A stretch of DNA of 64,000 bases from Chelativorans sp. YIM 93263 (GCF_028767125.1 NZ_JAKCWP010000001.1:434001-498000); one strand, 5' to 3'. Counted from the stretch's first letter, positions 1 to 9,852 are shown. Notes: generated by a model from the letters alone, not told the origin. Numbers and translations: made by a program.

Positions 1-343
1 CTGGAGTTCCCGCAGCATCATCCGAAGCACCTGGAGCGGTTTCCGTCGCGCCTGTGGTCTCGTCGGACGGCGGGGTTCCCGCAGTGTCCTCTTCCGGCGT
101 AACGATCGTCGTATCATCTTCCGGCGCAAGAACGGTATCGGACCCACCGCCAAAGAACGCGCCGCCACCAAAGGCCAGGAAAAGGATGATTAAAACCGCA
201 GCGACAAGCGCGGCTGCGACCCATGCGCCGGTCCCCCCGGTGCGGGTTACATTCTGATTTGCGCTTGGCGGTTGCTGCGAAGTATTTGACGCACGCGGTT
301 CTGTATCTCTGTCTGCTGGGCGATGTTTGTCATGATCGGTCAT
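1..343 (-). CDS. Partial membrane-anchored hypothetical protein, C-terminus outside the window
   Basis: The frame opens at an ATG at 343-341 with a GGAGAG ribosome-binding site about seven bases upstream and stays open to base 1, so about 114 N-terminal residues are visible. They comprise a polar N-terminus of about 40 residues, one hydrophobic segment at about residues 42-60, a glycine-rich stretch, and then an acidic Thr/Glu/Pro/Ala-rich low-complexity region. This looks like a single-pass protein with a disordered outer part. I do not recognise the family, and no enzymatic motif is visible. It lies downstream of parB on the same strand, separated by 226 bases in which I see no gene or clear terminator. 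Confidence 0.6.
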   Translation of the reverse strand, partial: MTDHDKHRPADRDTEPRASNTSQQPPSANQNVTRTGGTGAWVAAALVAAVLIILFLAFGGGAFFGGGSDTVLAPEDDTTIVTPEEDTAGTPPSDETTGATETAPGASDDAAGTP

Positions 344-569
344 CGGATCTCTCCGTTTTGTATCCGGCACATAAACGCCGTACTATGCACGGGAGTTCCG
401 AAAAACCTTTGACAAAACGGGTGTTAGGAACCGTGACGCAGATGTGACTTCATCGGCCAAGCGGCTGCCGCAACTGGTTTGCGGGGACGAATGGAACATC
501 CGATCGGCCTCAAACAGCTCTAGCCAAATACCGGTTCAAATGGCTTAAGCGCCGGGGCGGCCTGCGGAC

Positions 570-1445
570 CTATACCTGTCGTTGCAGGAGACGGCAGAGA
601 TCGTCGAGTTGCTCAAGCGTGCGGTAAGAGATGCGCATTTCGCCTCCCCTTTCTTTGTGATTAATGTTCACCTTCAATCCGGTATGGTCGCTAAGCAACT
701 TTTCCAGCGACAGCGTGTCGGGATCTTTCTCCTTTGTCTGCCTAGGACGTTCGCCAGTACTGGACTCTGGAGCGCTCGCCAAGGCCTCCGCCTGCCGCAC
801 GGAAAGGCCTTCCTCGACAATTCTCTTTGCCAGCGTGGCCGGATCATCTGCACTGACAAGCGTCCGTGCATGTCCAGCAGTCAACGATCCATCGACGATC
901 AAGTCACTGACAGAGTCGGGAAGCCTCAGAAGCCGTAAGGTGTTCGCCACATGGCTGCGGCTCTTGCCGATTACCTGGCCAAGATCCGCCTGCGTATAAT
1001 TGTGCTCTTCCATGAGCTGTTGATAGCCGCGCGCCTCTTCAATCGGGTTCAGATCGGCACGCTGCACGTTCTCGATAATGGCGAGCTCCAGCGCAGCCTT
1101 GTCGTCCACCTCACGAAGAATAATCGGAATTTCAGTTAGGCCCGCACGCTGCGCGGCGCGCCAGCGCCGCTCGCCGGCGATAATTTCGAAACGTCCCTCG
1201 GCTGAGGAGGACCGCACGACCACCGGCTGAACGATCCCATGTTCACGAATGGATTGAGCGAGATCAGTCAACTCCGCATCCGAGAAATCGCGCCGTGGAT
1301 TCCGCGGGTTGGGCGAGATAAACTCGATCGGCGCCGCGCGGTCCGCCCGCACCGGCTTCTCCTCCCCGGCTGGTTTGCTGTCCATTTCGCCGATGAGCGC
1401 GGCAAGCCCCCGGCCAAGGCGTTTACGCGAAGGATCTTCGTTCAT
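570..1445 (-). CDS. parB: Chromosome-partitioning protein ParB
   Basis: ParB is the CTP-dependent clamp that loads at parS sites near the origin and, with ParA, moves sister origins apart. The 291-residue protein has the expected order. A basic N-terminal ParA-contact peptide (KRLGRGLAALIGE, about 8-20) comes first, then a ParB/Srx CTP-binding domain with GERRWRA at about 91-97 and ENVQRADLNPIEEA at about 125-138. A helix-turn-helix follows at about 148-172, then a C-terminal dimerisation domain. Length is typical. It follows parA after 31 bases on the same strand. Likely parS targets lie within about 4 kb upstream, at 2888-2903 and 4888-4977. Confidence 0.97.
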   Translation of the reverse strand: MNEDPSRKRLGRGLAALIGEMDSKPAGEEKPVRADRAAPIEFISPNPRNPRRDFSDAELTDLAQSIREHGIVQPVVVRSSSAEGRFEIIAGERRWRAAQRAGLTEIPIILREVDDKAALELAIIENVQRADLNPIEEARGYQQLMEEHNYTQADLGQVIGKSRSHVANTLRLLRLPDSVSDLIVDGSLTAGHARTLVSADDPATLAKRIVEEGLSVRQAEALASAPESSTGERPRQTKEKDPDTLSLEKLLSDHTGLKVNINHKERGGEMRISYRTLEQLDDLCRLLQRQV

Positions 1446-1476
1446 AGCGGTTCCACTTTAAGCGACTGATGGCTTC

Positions 1477-2271
1477 TCAGGCTGCAAACTGCTGGCGTTC
1501 CCGCCGGATGACTTCCGAGGCGAGCTGCAGGTAAGCCTGGCTGCCGGCACACTTCAGATCATAAAGAAGCGCAGGTTTCCCGTAAGATGGCGCCTCTGAA
1601 ACCCGGACGTTACGAGGGATAACCGTGTCGTAGACCGCATCACCCATATATGCGCGCACGTCATCGACCACTTGATTCGCGAGATTATTTCGACCGTCGA
1701 ACATGGTGAGCACGATCCCCTGTATGGTTAGCCACGGGTTAATCGAACTGCGGATCTGCTCCACCGTCTCCAGCAGTTGGCTCAATCCCTCCAGCGCAAA
1801 AAACTCACATTGAAGCGGGACCAGTACCGAATCCGCGGCGGCCATTGCATTCAGCGTCAGGAGGTTAAGCGACGGCGGACAGTCAATCAGAACATAGGAG
1901 TACTCGGAAACATTGGGATCGTCACGGAGCGCACCGCGCAGTTTCAGGACTCGGTCATTTGCCGTGGAGATCTCCATCTCAATTCCGAGAAGATCGAGTG
2001 TAGAGGCAACGATGGAAAGACCAGGAACAGCGGTTTCCATAGCTGCTTCGCTGACAGACGCCGAGCCAGTCAGAATGTCGTAAGAGGAAACGAGACGCGC
2101 TTGCCGGTCGACTCCCAGCCCGGTGCTTGCATTTCCCTGCGGATCAAGGTCCACGATGAGCACCTTCTCGCCGATTGCAGCGAGTGCTGTGGCCAAGTTG
2201 ATGGCGGTTGTCGTTTTTCCGACACCGCCTTTCTGGTTGGCCACTGTGATAATGCGTGATGGCTTGTTCAT
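1477..2271 (-). CDS. parA: Chromosome-partitioning ATPase ParA (Soj family)
   Basis: ParA is the Walker-type ATPase partner of ParB; it binds the nucleoid nonspecifically as an ATP dimer and is released by ParB. The start at 2271 (MNKPSRIITVANQ) gives 264 residues, normal for the family. An upstream in-frame start would overlap rsmG and add 35 residues that do not look like ParA. The deviant Walker A motif KGGVGKTT is at residues 14-21, and a second nucleotide-binding strand, IVDLDPQGNAS, lies near 46-56. It sits between rsmG and parB on the minus strand, the usual order in alphaproteobacteria. Confidence 0.97.
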   Translation of the reverse strand: MNKPSRIITVANQKGGVGKTTTAINLATALAAIGEKVLIVDLDPQGNASTGLGVDRQARLVSSYDILTGSASVSEAAMETAVPGLSIVASTLDLLGIEMEISTANDRVLKLRGALRDDPNVSEYSYVLIDCPPSLNLLTLNAMAAADSVLVPLQCEFFALEGLSQLLETVEQIRSSINPWLTIQGIVLTMFDGRNNLANQVVDDVRAYMGDAVYDTVIPRNVRVSEAPSYGKPALLYDLKCAGSQAYLQLASEVIRRERQQFAA

Positions 2272-2302
2272 GACCCTCTGCCGATCGAAACCGTCAGTCA
2301 GT

Positions 2303-2947
2303 TTAAGTAGTAGCGGAGACGCCCCGAAGCCTGCTGATCTCCAGAATGGCGCCATCACCGCCGAACATCGGCTCATGTTCTACCAAATCGAAGCGCCATT
2401 CGTTACCGCTTTCTTCAATTTCGCTCCTATAATCCCGGCCTTTATGTAGCAAGGCGCGCGTAGAGCCCGAAATCCAAGGCTGTGCGAGTCGCAAAAGACG
2501 CGGCAAAGGCGCCAAAGCGCGCGCGGTCACGACCTCAGGTGCGGGAACGCGGCTATAACTCTCTTCGATTCGACAAGCATGCACACGCGCGGGCGCGTAG
2601 AGTTCCGCGAGCGTGGTGCTTAGAAAGGCAGCTTTCTTGTGATTGCTTTCAACAAGGTCGACGTGCGTTTTCGGTTGGTCTGCCAGGAGAAGCGCCACCA
2701 CGGCTCCGGGAAAGCCGCCGCCGGAACCAAGGTCGACCCAGCCACGAGCATCCGGAGCCAGGCGAATCAGCTGTGCGCTATCGAGAATATGCCGTTCCCA
2801 AAGATGGGGGAGGGTCGATGGTGCCGCGAGATTGATACGGGATGCCCAGCGACGAAATGCTTTCTCAAAGGCAAGCAGCCGCTCGAGTGTTTCACGTGAA
2901 ACCGCGCGGCCGGTTGCAATCTCCAATTTGGCGACTACCTCATCCAC
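2303..2947 (-). CDS. rsmG: 16S rRNA (guanine-N7)-methyltransferase RsmG (GidB)
   Basis: RsmG uses S-adenosylmethionine to methylate N7 of the guanine at position 527 (E. coli numbering) of 16S rRNA. The 214-residue protein shows the family N-terminus, the RHILDSAQL motif at about 52-60 and the SAM-binding loop VDLGSGGGFPG at about 71-81. The start codon is GTG (2947-2945) and shares one base with the TAG stop of mnmG (TAGTG), which indicates translational coupling. A consensus parS site (2888-2903) lies inside the 5' part of the gene, so this coding sequence also carries a segregation signal. Confidence 0.96.
   Translation of the reverse strand: MDEVVAKLEIATGRAVSRETLERLLAFEKAFRRWASRINLAAPSTLPHLWERHILDSAQLIRLAPDARGWVDLGSGGGFPGAVVALLLADQPKTHVDLVESNHKKAAFLSTTLAELYAPARVHACRIEESYSRVPAPEVVTARALAPLPRLLRLAQPWISGSTRALLHKGRDYRSEIEESGNEWRFDLVEHEPMFGGDGAILEISRLRGVSATT
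2888..2903. promoter_or_regulatory. parS site 1, inside rsmG
   Basis: TGTTTCACGTGAAACC matches the widely conserved parS 16-mer at 15 of 16 positions, with a fully palindromic 14-base core. This is the best site in the window together with 4888-4903. It overlaps rsmG codons and lies about 1.4 kb upstream of parB. Confidence 0.9.
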
Positions 2948-4821
2948 TATGCAGCCCCGCGGGTAGCATCGCCCCGGTTCTGGCGTAAAGTTGCGAGAAT
3001 GAGCGCAAGCGCTGCCGGTGTCATCCCATCGATGCGCTGTGCCTCGGCGATGGTGCGCGGCTTGCGCTGACGAAGCTTATCTTTCAACTCATTCGAAAGA
3101 CCCGGCACCGAATCGAAATCGATGCCACCGGGAATAATCCGCGTTTCATCACGGCGGATCTGCTCCGCATCCGATGCCTGCCTCTCCAGATACACGGCAT
3201 ATCGGGCTTCGGTCTCGAGCATCTCAGCAATTGGGGGATCGATTGTTGCAAGCTCCGGCCAGATTCTAGCCAGCTTTTTCAAGCTCATGTCCGGGTATGA
3301 CAGGAGATCATAACCGCTTCGGCGAACACCGTCGGCATTGATGCTGATTCCGTTTCGCGGTGCTGTGCTCGGCGTCAGGTTGCGTTCCCGCACGCACTCA
3401 CGTGCTTTAGCAAGACGTCGCTCCATCTCCCTGAAAAACCTCTGACGCTCGGCGGATGCGATGCCCCATTCGATCGCCCGCGGTGTCAGCCGCAGATCCG
3501 CATTATCAGCACGCAGCGAAAGGCGGAATTCAGCACGTGAAGTGAACATGCGGTACGGTTCGCTGACGCCGCGCGTGACGAGGTCATCGATCATCACACC
3601 GATATACGCATCAGCTCGGCTCAGATGGACCGGCTTTCCTCCCGAAGCAATGCGAGCTGCATTGATGCCGGCGAGCACGCCCTGGCCGGCCGCCTCCTCA
3701 TACCCCGTCGTTCCGTTGATCTGCCCTGCCAGGAAAAGTCCCCGGATGCGGCGGGTTTCCAAGGTGGGCTCAAGCTCGCGCGGATCAATGTGATCATACT
3801 CTATGGCATAGCCAGGCTGGAGCATGCGCGCACTCTCGAGGCCAGGAATGGTCTTCAGAAAAGCAAGCTGGACATCCTCAGGAAGCGAGGTGGATATCCC
3901 GTTCGGATAGACCGTGTCGTCATCCAGCCCTTCCGGTTCGAGGAAGATCTGATGCCCCTCGCGATCTGCAAACTTGACGACCTTATCCTCGATCGAAGGG
4001 CAGTAACGCGGTCCGATGCCGCCGATCGCTCCAGAATACATGGCAGACTGTTTCAGGTTCCCGTTAATAATCGCGTGTGTTTCCGGTGTCGTGCGCGTGA
4101 TCCCGCACGCGATCTGCGGCGTTTTAATCGTGCGGGTAAGCAGCGAGAAGGGGATCGGGTTTTCGTCGGCTTGTTGCATATCGAGCCGATCCCACGCGAT
4201 CGTGCGGCCGTCCAGCCGCGGCGGTGTCCCGGTCTTGAGACGGCCGAGCTCGAATCCCGCAGATTCGATGGAAGCAGACAGCCGACGCGCCGCCGGCTCG
4301 TGCATTCGGCCGGCGGGTATAGTCTTTCCCCCGATATGGATCAGGCCGCGAAGAAACGTTCCTGTTGTCAGGACGACAGCACCACAGTCGATACGCCGCT
4401 CATCCGAGAGGATGACGTAAGTAGCGCGGCCTTCGCCGATACCGAGCGCAAGGACCTCCGCTTCGATTACGACGAGATTATCCTGCTTCGCGATGGCAGC
4501 TTGCATGGCCTCGCGGTAAAGGCGCCGATCAGCTTGAGTACGCGGCCCGCGAACAGCAGGGCCCTTCCGCCGGTTCAACAGACGGTACTGGATGCCCGCA
4601 GCATCCGTGACGCGCCCCATGAGGCCATCCAGAGCGTCTACTTCCCGCACAAGCTGGCCTTTACCGATACCCCCAATTGCCGGATTGCAGGACATGACGC
4701 CGATCGTATCGCGCCGAAGCGTCACAAGCGCGGTGCGTGCACCCGCGCGCGCAGCCGCACTCGCCGCTTCGCATCCGGCATGGCCACCGCCAATGACAAC
4801 AACATCATAAACTTGGGGCAT
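2947..4821 (-). CDS. mnmG: tRNA uridine-5-carboxymethylaminomethyl modification enzyme MnmG (GidA)
   Basis: MnmG, with MnmE, installs the carboxymethylaminomethyl group on the wobble uridine of certain tRNAs, using FAD, NADH and a folate one-carbon donor. The 624-residue length is typical. The FAD dinucleotide-binding motif [10 protein letters not shown] begins at residue 11, and the family blocks [18 protein letters not shown] and [16 protein letters not shown] are present. The C-terminal MnmE-contact domain is complete. The partner mnmE lies directly upstream. The stop overlaps the rsmG GTG by one base. Parallel parS copies lie just upstream of its ATG. Confidence 0.98.
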   Translation of the reverse strand: MPQVYDVVVIGGGHAGCEAASAAARAGARTALVTLRRDTIGVMSCNPAIGGIGKGQLVREVDALDGLMGRVTDAAGIQYRLLNRRKGPAVRGPRTQADRRLYREAMQAAIAKQDNLVVIEAEVLALGIGEGRATYVILSDERRIDCGAVVLTTGTFLRGLIHIGGKTIPAGRMHEPAARRLSASIESAGFELGRLKTGTPPRLDGRTIAWDRLDMQQADENPIPFSLLTRTIKTPQIACGITRTTPETHAIINGNLKQSAMYSGAIGGIGPRYCPSIEDKVVKFADREGHQIFLEPEGLDDDTVYPNGISTSLPEDVQLAFLKTIPGLESARMLQPGYAIEYDHIDPRELEPTLETRRIRGLFLAGQINGTTGYEEAAGQGVLAGINAARIASGGKPVHLSRADAYIGVMIDDLVTRGVSEPYRMFTSRAEFRLSLRADNADLRLTPRAIEWGIASAERQRFFREMERRLAKARECVRERNLTPSTAPRNGISINADGVRRSGYDLLSYPDMSLKKLARIWPELATIDPPIAEMLETEARYAVYLERQASDAEQIRRDETRIIPGGIDFDSVPGLSNELKDKLRQRKPRTIAEAQRIDGMTPAALALILATLRQNRGDATRGAA

Positions 4822-4887
4822 GGTCTTCCTCTTCGCTGGCCTTCAGATGCGCGCTCGCGGCGTTTCAGTCAAGATGCAGTGGTGCAG

Positions 4888-4903
4888 CGTTTCACGTGAA
4901 ACT
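4888..4903. promoter_or_regulatory. parS site 2, mnmE-mnmG intergenic
   Basis: CGTTTCACGTGAAACT contains the perfect palindromic core GTTTCACGTGAAAC. It lies in the 153-base gap between mnmG and mnmE, where no gene is present, so it is not constrained by coding. Confidence 0.9.
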
Positions 4904-4924
4904 AAAGTTCCTGCCGCTCCGCCA

Positions 4925-4940
4925 TGTTTCACGTGAGTCA
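4925..4940. promoter_or_regulatory. Degenerate parS-like site 3
   Basis: TGTTTCACGTGAGTCA keeps the left half and CACGTGA centre of parS but departs from consensus at two right-half positions (14 of 16 match). Its centre is 37 bases from those of both the site at 4888 and the site at 4962, so the three form an evenly spaced cluster. Confidence 0.7.
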
Positions 4941-4961
4941 CGGGTACGTGTCACGTTTCCG

Positions 4962-4977
4962 TGTTTCACGTGAATCA
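4962..4977. promoter_or_regulatory. parS-like site 4, overlapping the mnmE stop codon
   Basis: TGTTTCACGTGAATCA matches the parS consensus at 15 of 16 positions. Its last three bases form the TGA stop of mnmE on the minus strand. It is the third member of the 4888-4977 cluster. Confidence 0.8.
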
Positions 4978-6306
4978 TTTGCCGATGCAAAAGGTAGCGA
5001 AAATACTGTCGAGCAGGTCTTCCACGTCGATATCGCCGGAGATCTGCCCCAGCGCATGAGAGGCTATGCGCAGATCTTCAGCGCGCAGTTCCAGGTCGTC
5101 GCTTTCCTTCGACAGAGCGTTATCGAGTGCGGATACTGCCTCTCCGAGGCGCTCCACATGGCGAAGCCGAAACGGGAGGATCTCACCAGCGCGTGCGGCA
5201 TGTACCTGACTTGATTGGCGTAAACTCTCCATGAGCGCGTCGAGTCCCGCTCCGGTCTTCGCCGATATAAGGCAATCGTATTCCGATCGTCCCACAGCCC
5301 TCTCGACAGGCGGACCAAGACGATCCGCCTTGTTTCCCACCCTGAGGAGCGGAACGTCAGGAATGTTTGGAGCTGCTACTGGCCGGTGTACGTCTTCCAG
5401 CAGAAGGACGAGATCGGCCTCGCGCGCTCGTTCCAGCGTACGCTCGATCCCGATCGCCTCGACACGCCCTTCCGCACGCCGAAGCCCAGCCGTATCGGTC
5501 AGAAGGATCTTCATCCCACCGATATCGAGTGCAACCTCGACCAGATCGCGGGTCGTCCCGGGCTCATCGGTAACGATGGCTGCCTCCCGCTGCACAAGCG
5601 CGTTCAACAGACTAGACTTCCCGGCATTGGGCGCTCCTACTATAACCACCTTCATGCCATCGCGAATGATTTCGGCATTTCGATACCCCGCGGCATGTGC
5701 GGCAATGGCGTCGCGTAAAGTCTGAACCTCCTGCCAAACCTTCTGAGCGACGGAGCCTGGTACGTCTGATTCATCGGCGAAGTCGAGTTCGGCCTCGATC
5801 AAAGCCCGAGCATTCAAGAGGCTTTGCCGCCAATCTTGATAAAGCTTCCGATGACGGCCAGAGCTGTTGGATAAGGCGAAGCGCTGCTGTGCTTCAGTTT
5901 CGGCGGAAATGAGATCTGAAAGGGCTTCGGCACCTGTCAGGTCAATCTTGCCGTTGAGGAACGCACGTTTCGTGAACTCACCGGCCTCAGCCGCACGCAG
6001 ACCGGGAAGCAACGACAGGGCCGATAGAACCGATGCCACAACGGCGCGACCACCATGCAGGTGCAGTTCCGCACAGTCTTCCCCGGTGAAACTCGCGGAA
6101 CCGGGGAAGAACAGACAAAGCCCTCTGTCCAAAAGCTGCCCGCTTCGGTCGCGAATCGCAGAGAGTCGGGCTTGGCGTGCCGGTGGGAGAACGCCGGTCA
6201 TCGACTCAAGCGTCGTGCGCGCGGCGGGTCCGGAAAGACGGATGACAGCGATACCCGACGGAAGGGAGCCGCTCGAAAGGGCAAAGATGGTTTCACTATC
6301 CGACAT
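4975..6306 (-). CDS. mnmE: tRNA modification GTPase MnmE (TrmE)
   Basis: MnmE is the GTPase partner of MnmG in wobble-uridine modification. The start at 6306 (MSDSETIFALSSG) matches the family N-terminus and gives 443 residues; an in-frame upstream start would add 19 untypical residues. It has an N-terminal tetrahydrofolate-binding domain and a G domain with GAPNAGKSS at 224-232, DTAG and NKAD. The helical C-terminus ends in CIGK, with the functionally essential cysteine at 440. The stop codon lies inside a parS-like element. It is divergent from the YyaL-type gene, with a 56-base shared promoter gap. Confidence 0.97.
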   Translation of the reverse strand: MSDSETIFALSSGSLPSGIAVIRLSGPAARTTLESMTGVLPPARQARLSAIRDRSGQLLDRGLCLFFPGSASFTGEDCAELHLHGGRAVVASVLSALSLLPGLRAAEAGEFTKRAFLNGKIDLTGAEALSDLISAETEAQQRFALSNSSGRHRKLYQDWRQSLLNARALIEAELDFADESDVPGSVAQKVWQEVQTLRDAIAAHAAGYRNAEIIRDGMKVVIVGAPNAGKSSLLNALVQREAAIVTDEPGTTRDLVEVALDIGGMKILLTDTAGLRRAEGRVEAIGIERTLERAREADLVLLLEDVHRPVAAPNIPDVPLLRVGNKADRLGPPVERAVGRSEYDCLISAKTGAGLDALMESLRQSSQVHAARAGEILPFRLRHVERLGEAVSALDNALSKESDDLELRAEDLRIASHALGQISGDIDVEDLLDSIFATFCIGK

Positions 6307-6362
6307 TTGATCCGGTCCGGTCAGCACCCTAGGTTTACACGTGAATAACATGGAGGTCGGCA

Positions 6363-8378
6363 ATGACGCTTCCCAGTCAGAATCAGCTTGGGAACCAGAC
6401 GAGCCCTTACCTTTTGCAACACAAGGACAATCCCGTCCACTGGCGATCCTGGTCGCAGGAAGCGCTACAAGAGGCGAGAGCGGAAAACAAGCCGATCCTG
6501 CTTTCCGTCGGCTACGCTGCTTGCCATTGGTGCCATGTGATGGCTCACGAATGCTTTGAAGATCAGCAGGTGGCCGATGTCATGAATCGATTGTTCGTGA
6601 ATATCAAGGTCGATCGCGAAGAGCGGCCGGACATTGACCAGATCTATATGACCGCATTGACGGCCACAGGGGAGCAAGGGGGTTGGCCTCTGACAATGTT
6701 TTTAACTCCCGAGGCAAAACCGTTCTGGGGCGGTACTTATTTCCCCAAGGCTCCTCGCTTCGGCCGGCCCGGCTTTATCCAAGTTCTACGTGCGGTTCAT
6801 AAGGCGTGGAGCGAAAAACAATCCGATCTCAATCGCAGCGCCGACGCGCTGACAACACATGTACAGCAACGACTTTCGCCGGCGATCGCCGAGGCTGAAA
6901 CATCCGCGCCGCCCCTCCATGGACTAGCACAGCAGATCGCGACACTCTTCGACCCGGAGTATGGCGGTCTTCGCGGCGCACCGAAATTTCCGAACACACC
7001 GTTTTTAGACATATTGTGGCTCGATTGGCTGAAAAGCCGAACAACCGAACATCGCGATGCGGTTTTGAATACGCTGCGTTTTATGCTTGCTGGCGGAATT
7101 TACGACCATGTCGGTGGGGGCTTGGCGCGCTACTCCACCGACGCTATGTGGCTGGTTCCGCATTTCGAAAAGATGCTCTACGACAACGCCCAACTCATCC
7201 GCTTGACCGGTATGGCTTATGCCGAGACTGGGGACCCATTGTTTCGCAGGCGAATCGAGGACACTGTCGGCTGGATGCTCCGCGAGATGCGAGTTGAGAA
7301 CGGCGGTTTCACCTCGAGTTTCGACGCAGATTCGGAGGGCGAGGAAGGACGCTACTATGTCTGGACTCGGGATCAGATACACGCGGTCTTGGGCGATGAC
7401 ACCGAAGAATTGCTATCAATCTATCGCCTGTCGAGTCCCGAAGATTGGGAAGGCGATCCCATTCTCCACCGGCTGGACAAACCGCACTCACAGCCTGAGA
7501 AGGTGGAGGACAGACTACAGACGCTTCTGGAGAAGCTGAGGGTCGTACGTGATTGCCGTGTACCGCCGGCGCGTGACGACAAGGTTCTCGTAGACTGGAA
7601 TGGTCTCGCCATCGAGGCATTGGCCCAGGCAGCCCGTTTGCTGAACAGGCCCGACTGGCTGGATGCTGCACACCGTGCGTATCGTTTCGTATGCGAATCA
7701 ATGGAGGAGGAACGGCTGCCCCATAGTATAAGGGGAGATAAGAGGCTCTTCCCAGCTCTTGCGAGCGATTACGCAGCAATGATCTCTGCCGCGGTTGCGC
7801 TTCATGGGGCCTATCAGGACGACCAGTTCATAGAACAGGCGATCCGATGGTCGGAAATGCTCGCTAGGTGGCACAAGGATGAGACCGGCGACGGCTTCTA
7901 TCTTACTGCCGCAGACAGCACGGATGTTCCGATGCGTATCCGGGGCGATGTCGACGAGGCGATACCATCGGCAACGGCCCAGATCATTACAGCGCTGACA
8001 CGCCTCGCGACATTAACTGGCAACTCCGAGCTTTACGATCAGTCCGTCCGCACAGCGGAGACTGCTCTCGCCCGCGCACAGCAGCAGTTCTCCGGGCAGA
8101 TGGGCATCGTTTATGCCGCTTCCCTCGCGCAGGAGCCGATGAAGCTTCTGATCAACGAGGGCCCCGACGAGAACATCTTTGTTCCGGTGGCGAATCGAAA
8201 TCCCGATCCCCGACGTATGGATTTAGTCCTGCCTGAAACGGTCTCGCCTGCCGAGAAACAGCTCGACATCAAAATCGATAGATCGTTGCGCGGCGCATGG
8301 CTTTGTATCGGGCAACGATGCCTACCGCGCGTTAGCGATCCTGAGTCCTTGGAAACAGCATTGCGGTCCCCAGACTGA
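6363..8378 (+). CDS. YyaL-type thioredoxin-like protein (DUF255)
   Basis: This 671-residue protein belongs to the YyaL/SPATA20 family. It has an N-terminal DUF255 thioredoxin-like domain (about 1-170) with the signature CHWCHVM at 54-60, followed by a long alpha-helical toroid resembling N-acylglucosamine 2-epimerases and six-hairpin glycosidases. The biochemical role is not settled; a redox or chaperone function is inferred from the CxxC pair. No signal peptide is visible, so it is probably cytoplasmic. The ATG at 6363 has GGAGG about seven bases upstream. It converges on rho with a 20-base gap. Confidence 0.9.
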   Translation: MTLPSQNQLGNQTSPYLLQHKDNPVHWRSWSQEALQEARAENKPILLSVGYAACHWCHVMAHECFEDQQVADVMNRLFVNIKVDREERPDIDQIYMTALTATGEQGGWPLTMFLTPEAKPFWGGTYFPKAPRFGRPGFIQVLRAVHKAWSEKQSDLNRSADALTTHVQQRLSPAIAEAETSAPPLHGLAQQIATLFDPEYGGLRGAPKFPNTPFLDILWLDWLKSRTTEHRDAVLNTLRFMLAGGIYDHVGGGLARYSTDAMWLVPHFEKMLYDNAQLIRLTGMAYAETGDPLFRRRIEDTVGWMLREMRVENGGFTSSFDADSEGEEGRYYVWTRDQIHAVLGDDTEELLSIYRLSSPEDWEGDPILHRLDKPHSQPEKVEDRLQTLLEKLRVVRDCRVPPARDDKVLVDWNGLAIEALAQAARLLNRPDWLDAAHRAYRFVCESMEEERLPHSIRGDKRLFPALASDYAAMISAAVALHGAYQDDQFIEQAIRWSEMLARWHKDETGDGFYLTAADSTDVPMRIRGDVDEAIPSATAQIITALTRLATLTGNSELYDQSVRTAETALARAQQQFSGQMGIVYAASLAQEPMKLLINEGPDENIFVPVANRNPDPRRMDLVLPETVSPAEKQLDIKIDRSLRGAWLCIGQRCLPRVSDPESLETALRSPD

Positions 8379-8398
8379 CTGTTCGAGGACCCAGCCAA

Positions 8399-9664
8399 TC
8401 AGGTGTTCATGGAATCGAAGAAATCCGCGTTGTTCTTCGTGTGCTTAAGCTTGTCGATCAGAAACTCTATGGCGTCCGTGGTGCCCATGGGCGCAAGAAT
8501 ACGCCGCAGAACGAAGATTTTCTGAAGGTCCTGACGCGCGATGAGAAGATCCTCCTTGCGGGTACCGGATTTGAGGATATCCATCGCCGGATAGATGCGC
8601 TTGTCGGCCACTTTGCGGTCGAGCACGATCTCGGAGTTGCCTGTACCCTTGAACTCCTCAAAGATCACCTCGTCCATGCGGCTGCCAGTATCGATTAGCG
8701 CGGTGGCGATGATGGTCAGCGACCCGCCTTCCTCGATATTGCGCGCAGCACCGAAGAAACGTTTCGGCCGCTGGAGCGCATTGGCGTCAACGCCACCAGT
8801 GAGAACCTTACCGGAGGAAGGGACCACCGTGTTGTAGGCACGCCCCAGGCGCGTGATTGAGTCGAGCAGGATCACCACGTCACGACCGTGTTCCACCAGC
8901 CGCTTGGCTTTCTCGATCACCATCTCCGTGACCTGTACGTGGCGGGAGGCGGGCTCGTCAAACGTCGAGGAAATCACCTCACCGTTAACCGAGCGCTGCA
9001 TATCCGTCACCTCTTCCGGTCGCTCATCGATCAAAAGAACGATCAGGTAACATTCCGGATGGTTCGACGTTATCGAATGGGCAATGTTCTGGAGAAGAAC
9101 GGTCTTACCCGTTCGCGGAGGCGCCACAATAAGCCCGCGTTGTCCCTTTCCCAAGGGTGCCACGAGATCGATCACCCGCGCGGAAAGATCCTTACCCGTG
9201 GGATTATCCACCTCCATCCGCATCCGCTCGTCCGGATAGAGCGGTGTCAGATTGTCAAAATGGATCTTGTGACGGATCTTTTCCGGGTCCTCGAAATTGA
9301 TCGAGTTCACCTTGAGCAAAGCGAAGTAGCGTTCCCCTTCCTTGGGGCTGCGTATTGGCCCTTCCACCGTGTCTCCGGTTTTCAGCGAAAAGCGTCGGAT
9401 TTGCGAGGGCGATATGTAGATATCGTCGGGCCCAGGCAAATAGTTCGCGCTGGCAGAACGAAGAAAGCCGAATCCGTCCTGGAGAACCTCCACGACGCCG
9501 TCGCCGATGATTTCAATATCTTGGGTCGAAAGCTTTTTGAGGATTGCGAACATCAGCTCCTGCTTGCGCATGATGCTGGCGTTCTCGACCTCGAGCGACT
9601 CGGCAAACGCGATCAGATCGGTCGGCGTTTTGCTCTTGAGCTCCTGAAGTTTCATTTCCTGCAT
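8399..9664 (-). CDS. rho: Transcription termination factor Rho
   Basis: Rho is the hexameric RNA helicase that ends transcription at rut sites. The start at 9664 ([12 protein letters not shown]) gives 421 residues, the normal length; an upstream in-frame extension of 64 residues is unlike Rho. Domains run in order: an N-terminal helical Rho_N segment (about 5-45), a cold-shock-like RNA-binding domain (about 50-125) with GFGFLR, and a RecA-like ATPase with APPRTGKTV at 181-189. It is followed on the other strand by the convergent YyaL-type gene, and upstream lies hemJ. The 207-base leader is unusually long for this packed region. Confidence 0.98.
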   Translation of the reverse strand: MQEMKLQELKSKTPTDLIAFAESLEVENASIMRKQELMFAILKKLSTQDIEIIGDGVVEVLQDGFGFLRSASANYLPGPDDIYISPSQIRRFSLKTGDTVEGPIRSPKEGERYFALLKVNSINFEDPEKIRHKIHFDNLTPLYPDERMRMEVDNPTGKDLSARVIDLVAPLGKGQRGLIVAPPRTGKTVLLQNIAHSITSNHPECYLIVLLIDERPEEVTDMQRSVNGEVISSTFDEPASRHVQVTEMVIEKAKRLVEHGRDVVILLDSITRLGRAYNTVVPSSGKVLTGGVDANALQRPKRFFGAARNIEEGGSLTIIATALIDTGSRMDEVIFEEFKGTGNSEIVLDRKVADKRIYPAMDILKSGTRKEDLLIARQDLQKIFVLRRILAPMGTTDAIEFLIDKLKHTKNNADFFDSMNT

Positions 9665-9830
9665 GGTAACGGCCTGAGTGGTTCTTGAACCGAGAAATGG
9701 AAAGGATAACCAGAGCGCCGGCGAGGTCCGCAAATTGGGAAGGCGACGCTGAAGAATGAAGGGAAGGAAAGCCCCTTTTATCCTCCCCAGACAGAAAGAG
9801 CAAGGTGGGTTTTTCGTTCCACCTTCGCAA
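9665..9830 (-). promoter_or_regulatory. Long pyrimidine-rich rho leader
   Basis: Read on the minus strand, the bases before the rho ATG are rich in C and T, with repeated TTCC, CTTCCC and TTCATTCTTC tracts and little strong pairing, except a small AAGGTGG/CCACCTT hairpin at 9802-9825. Rho in enterobacteria is autoregulated by termination in its own leader, which needs C-rich unstructured RNA. An equivalent role here is inference. Confidence 0.35.
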
Positions 9831-9852
9831 ATAGCGGTCGATAAACCGCTAT
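9831..9852 (-). terminator. Possible hairpin after hemJ
   Basis: ATAGCGGT and ACCGCTAT form a perfect eight-base inverted repeat around the loop CGATAA, 20 bases past the hemJ stop. Only two T residues follow on the minus strand, so it may be a weak terminator, an mRNA 3' end stabiliser or a Rho-dependent site rather than a strong intrinsic terminator. Confidence 0.4.

Noticed and set aside
3625-4899. A 424-residue open frame antisense to mnmG
   Set aside because: mnmG is complete and conserved on the minus strand; the antisense reading has Arg-rich shadow composition.
6333-6348. A parS-like CACGTG site upstream of the YyaL-type gene
   Set aside because: Only about 11 of 16 positions match, and the arms are not symmetrical.
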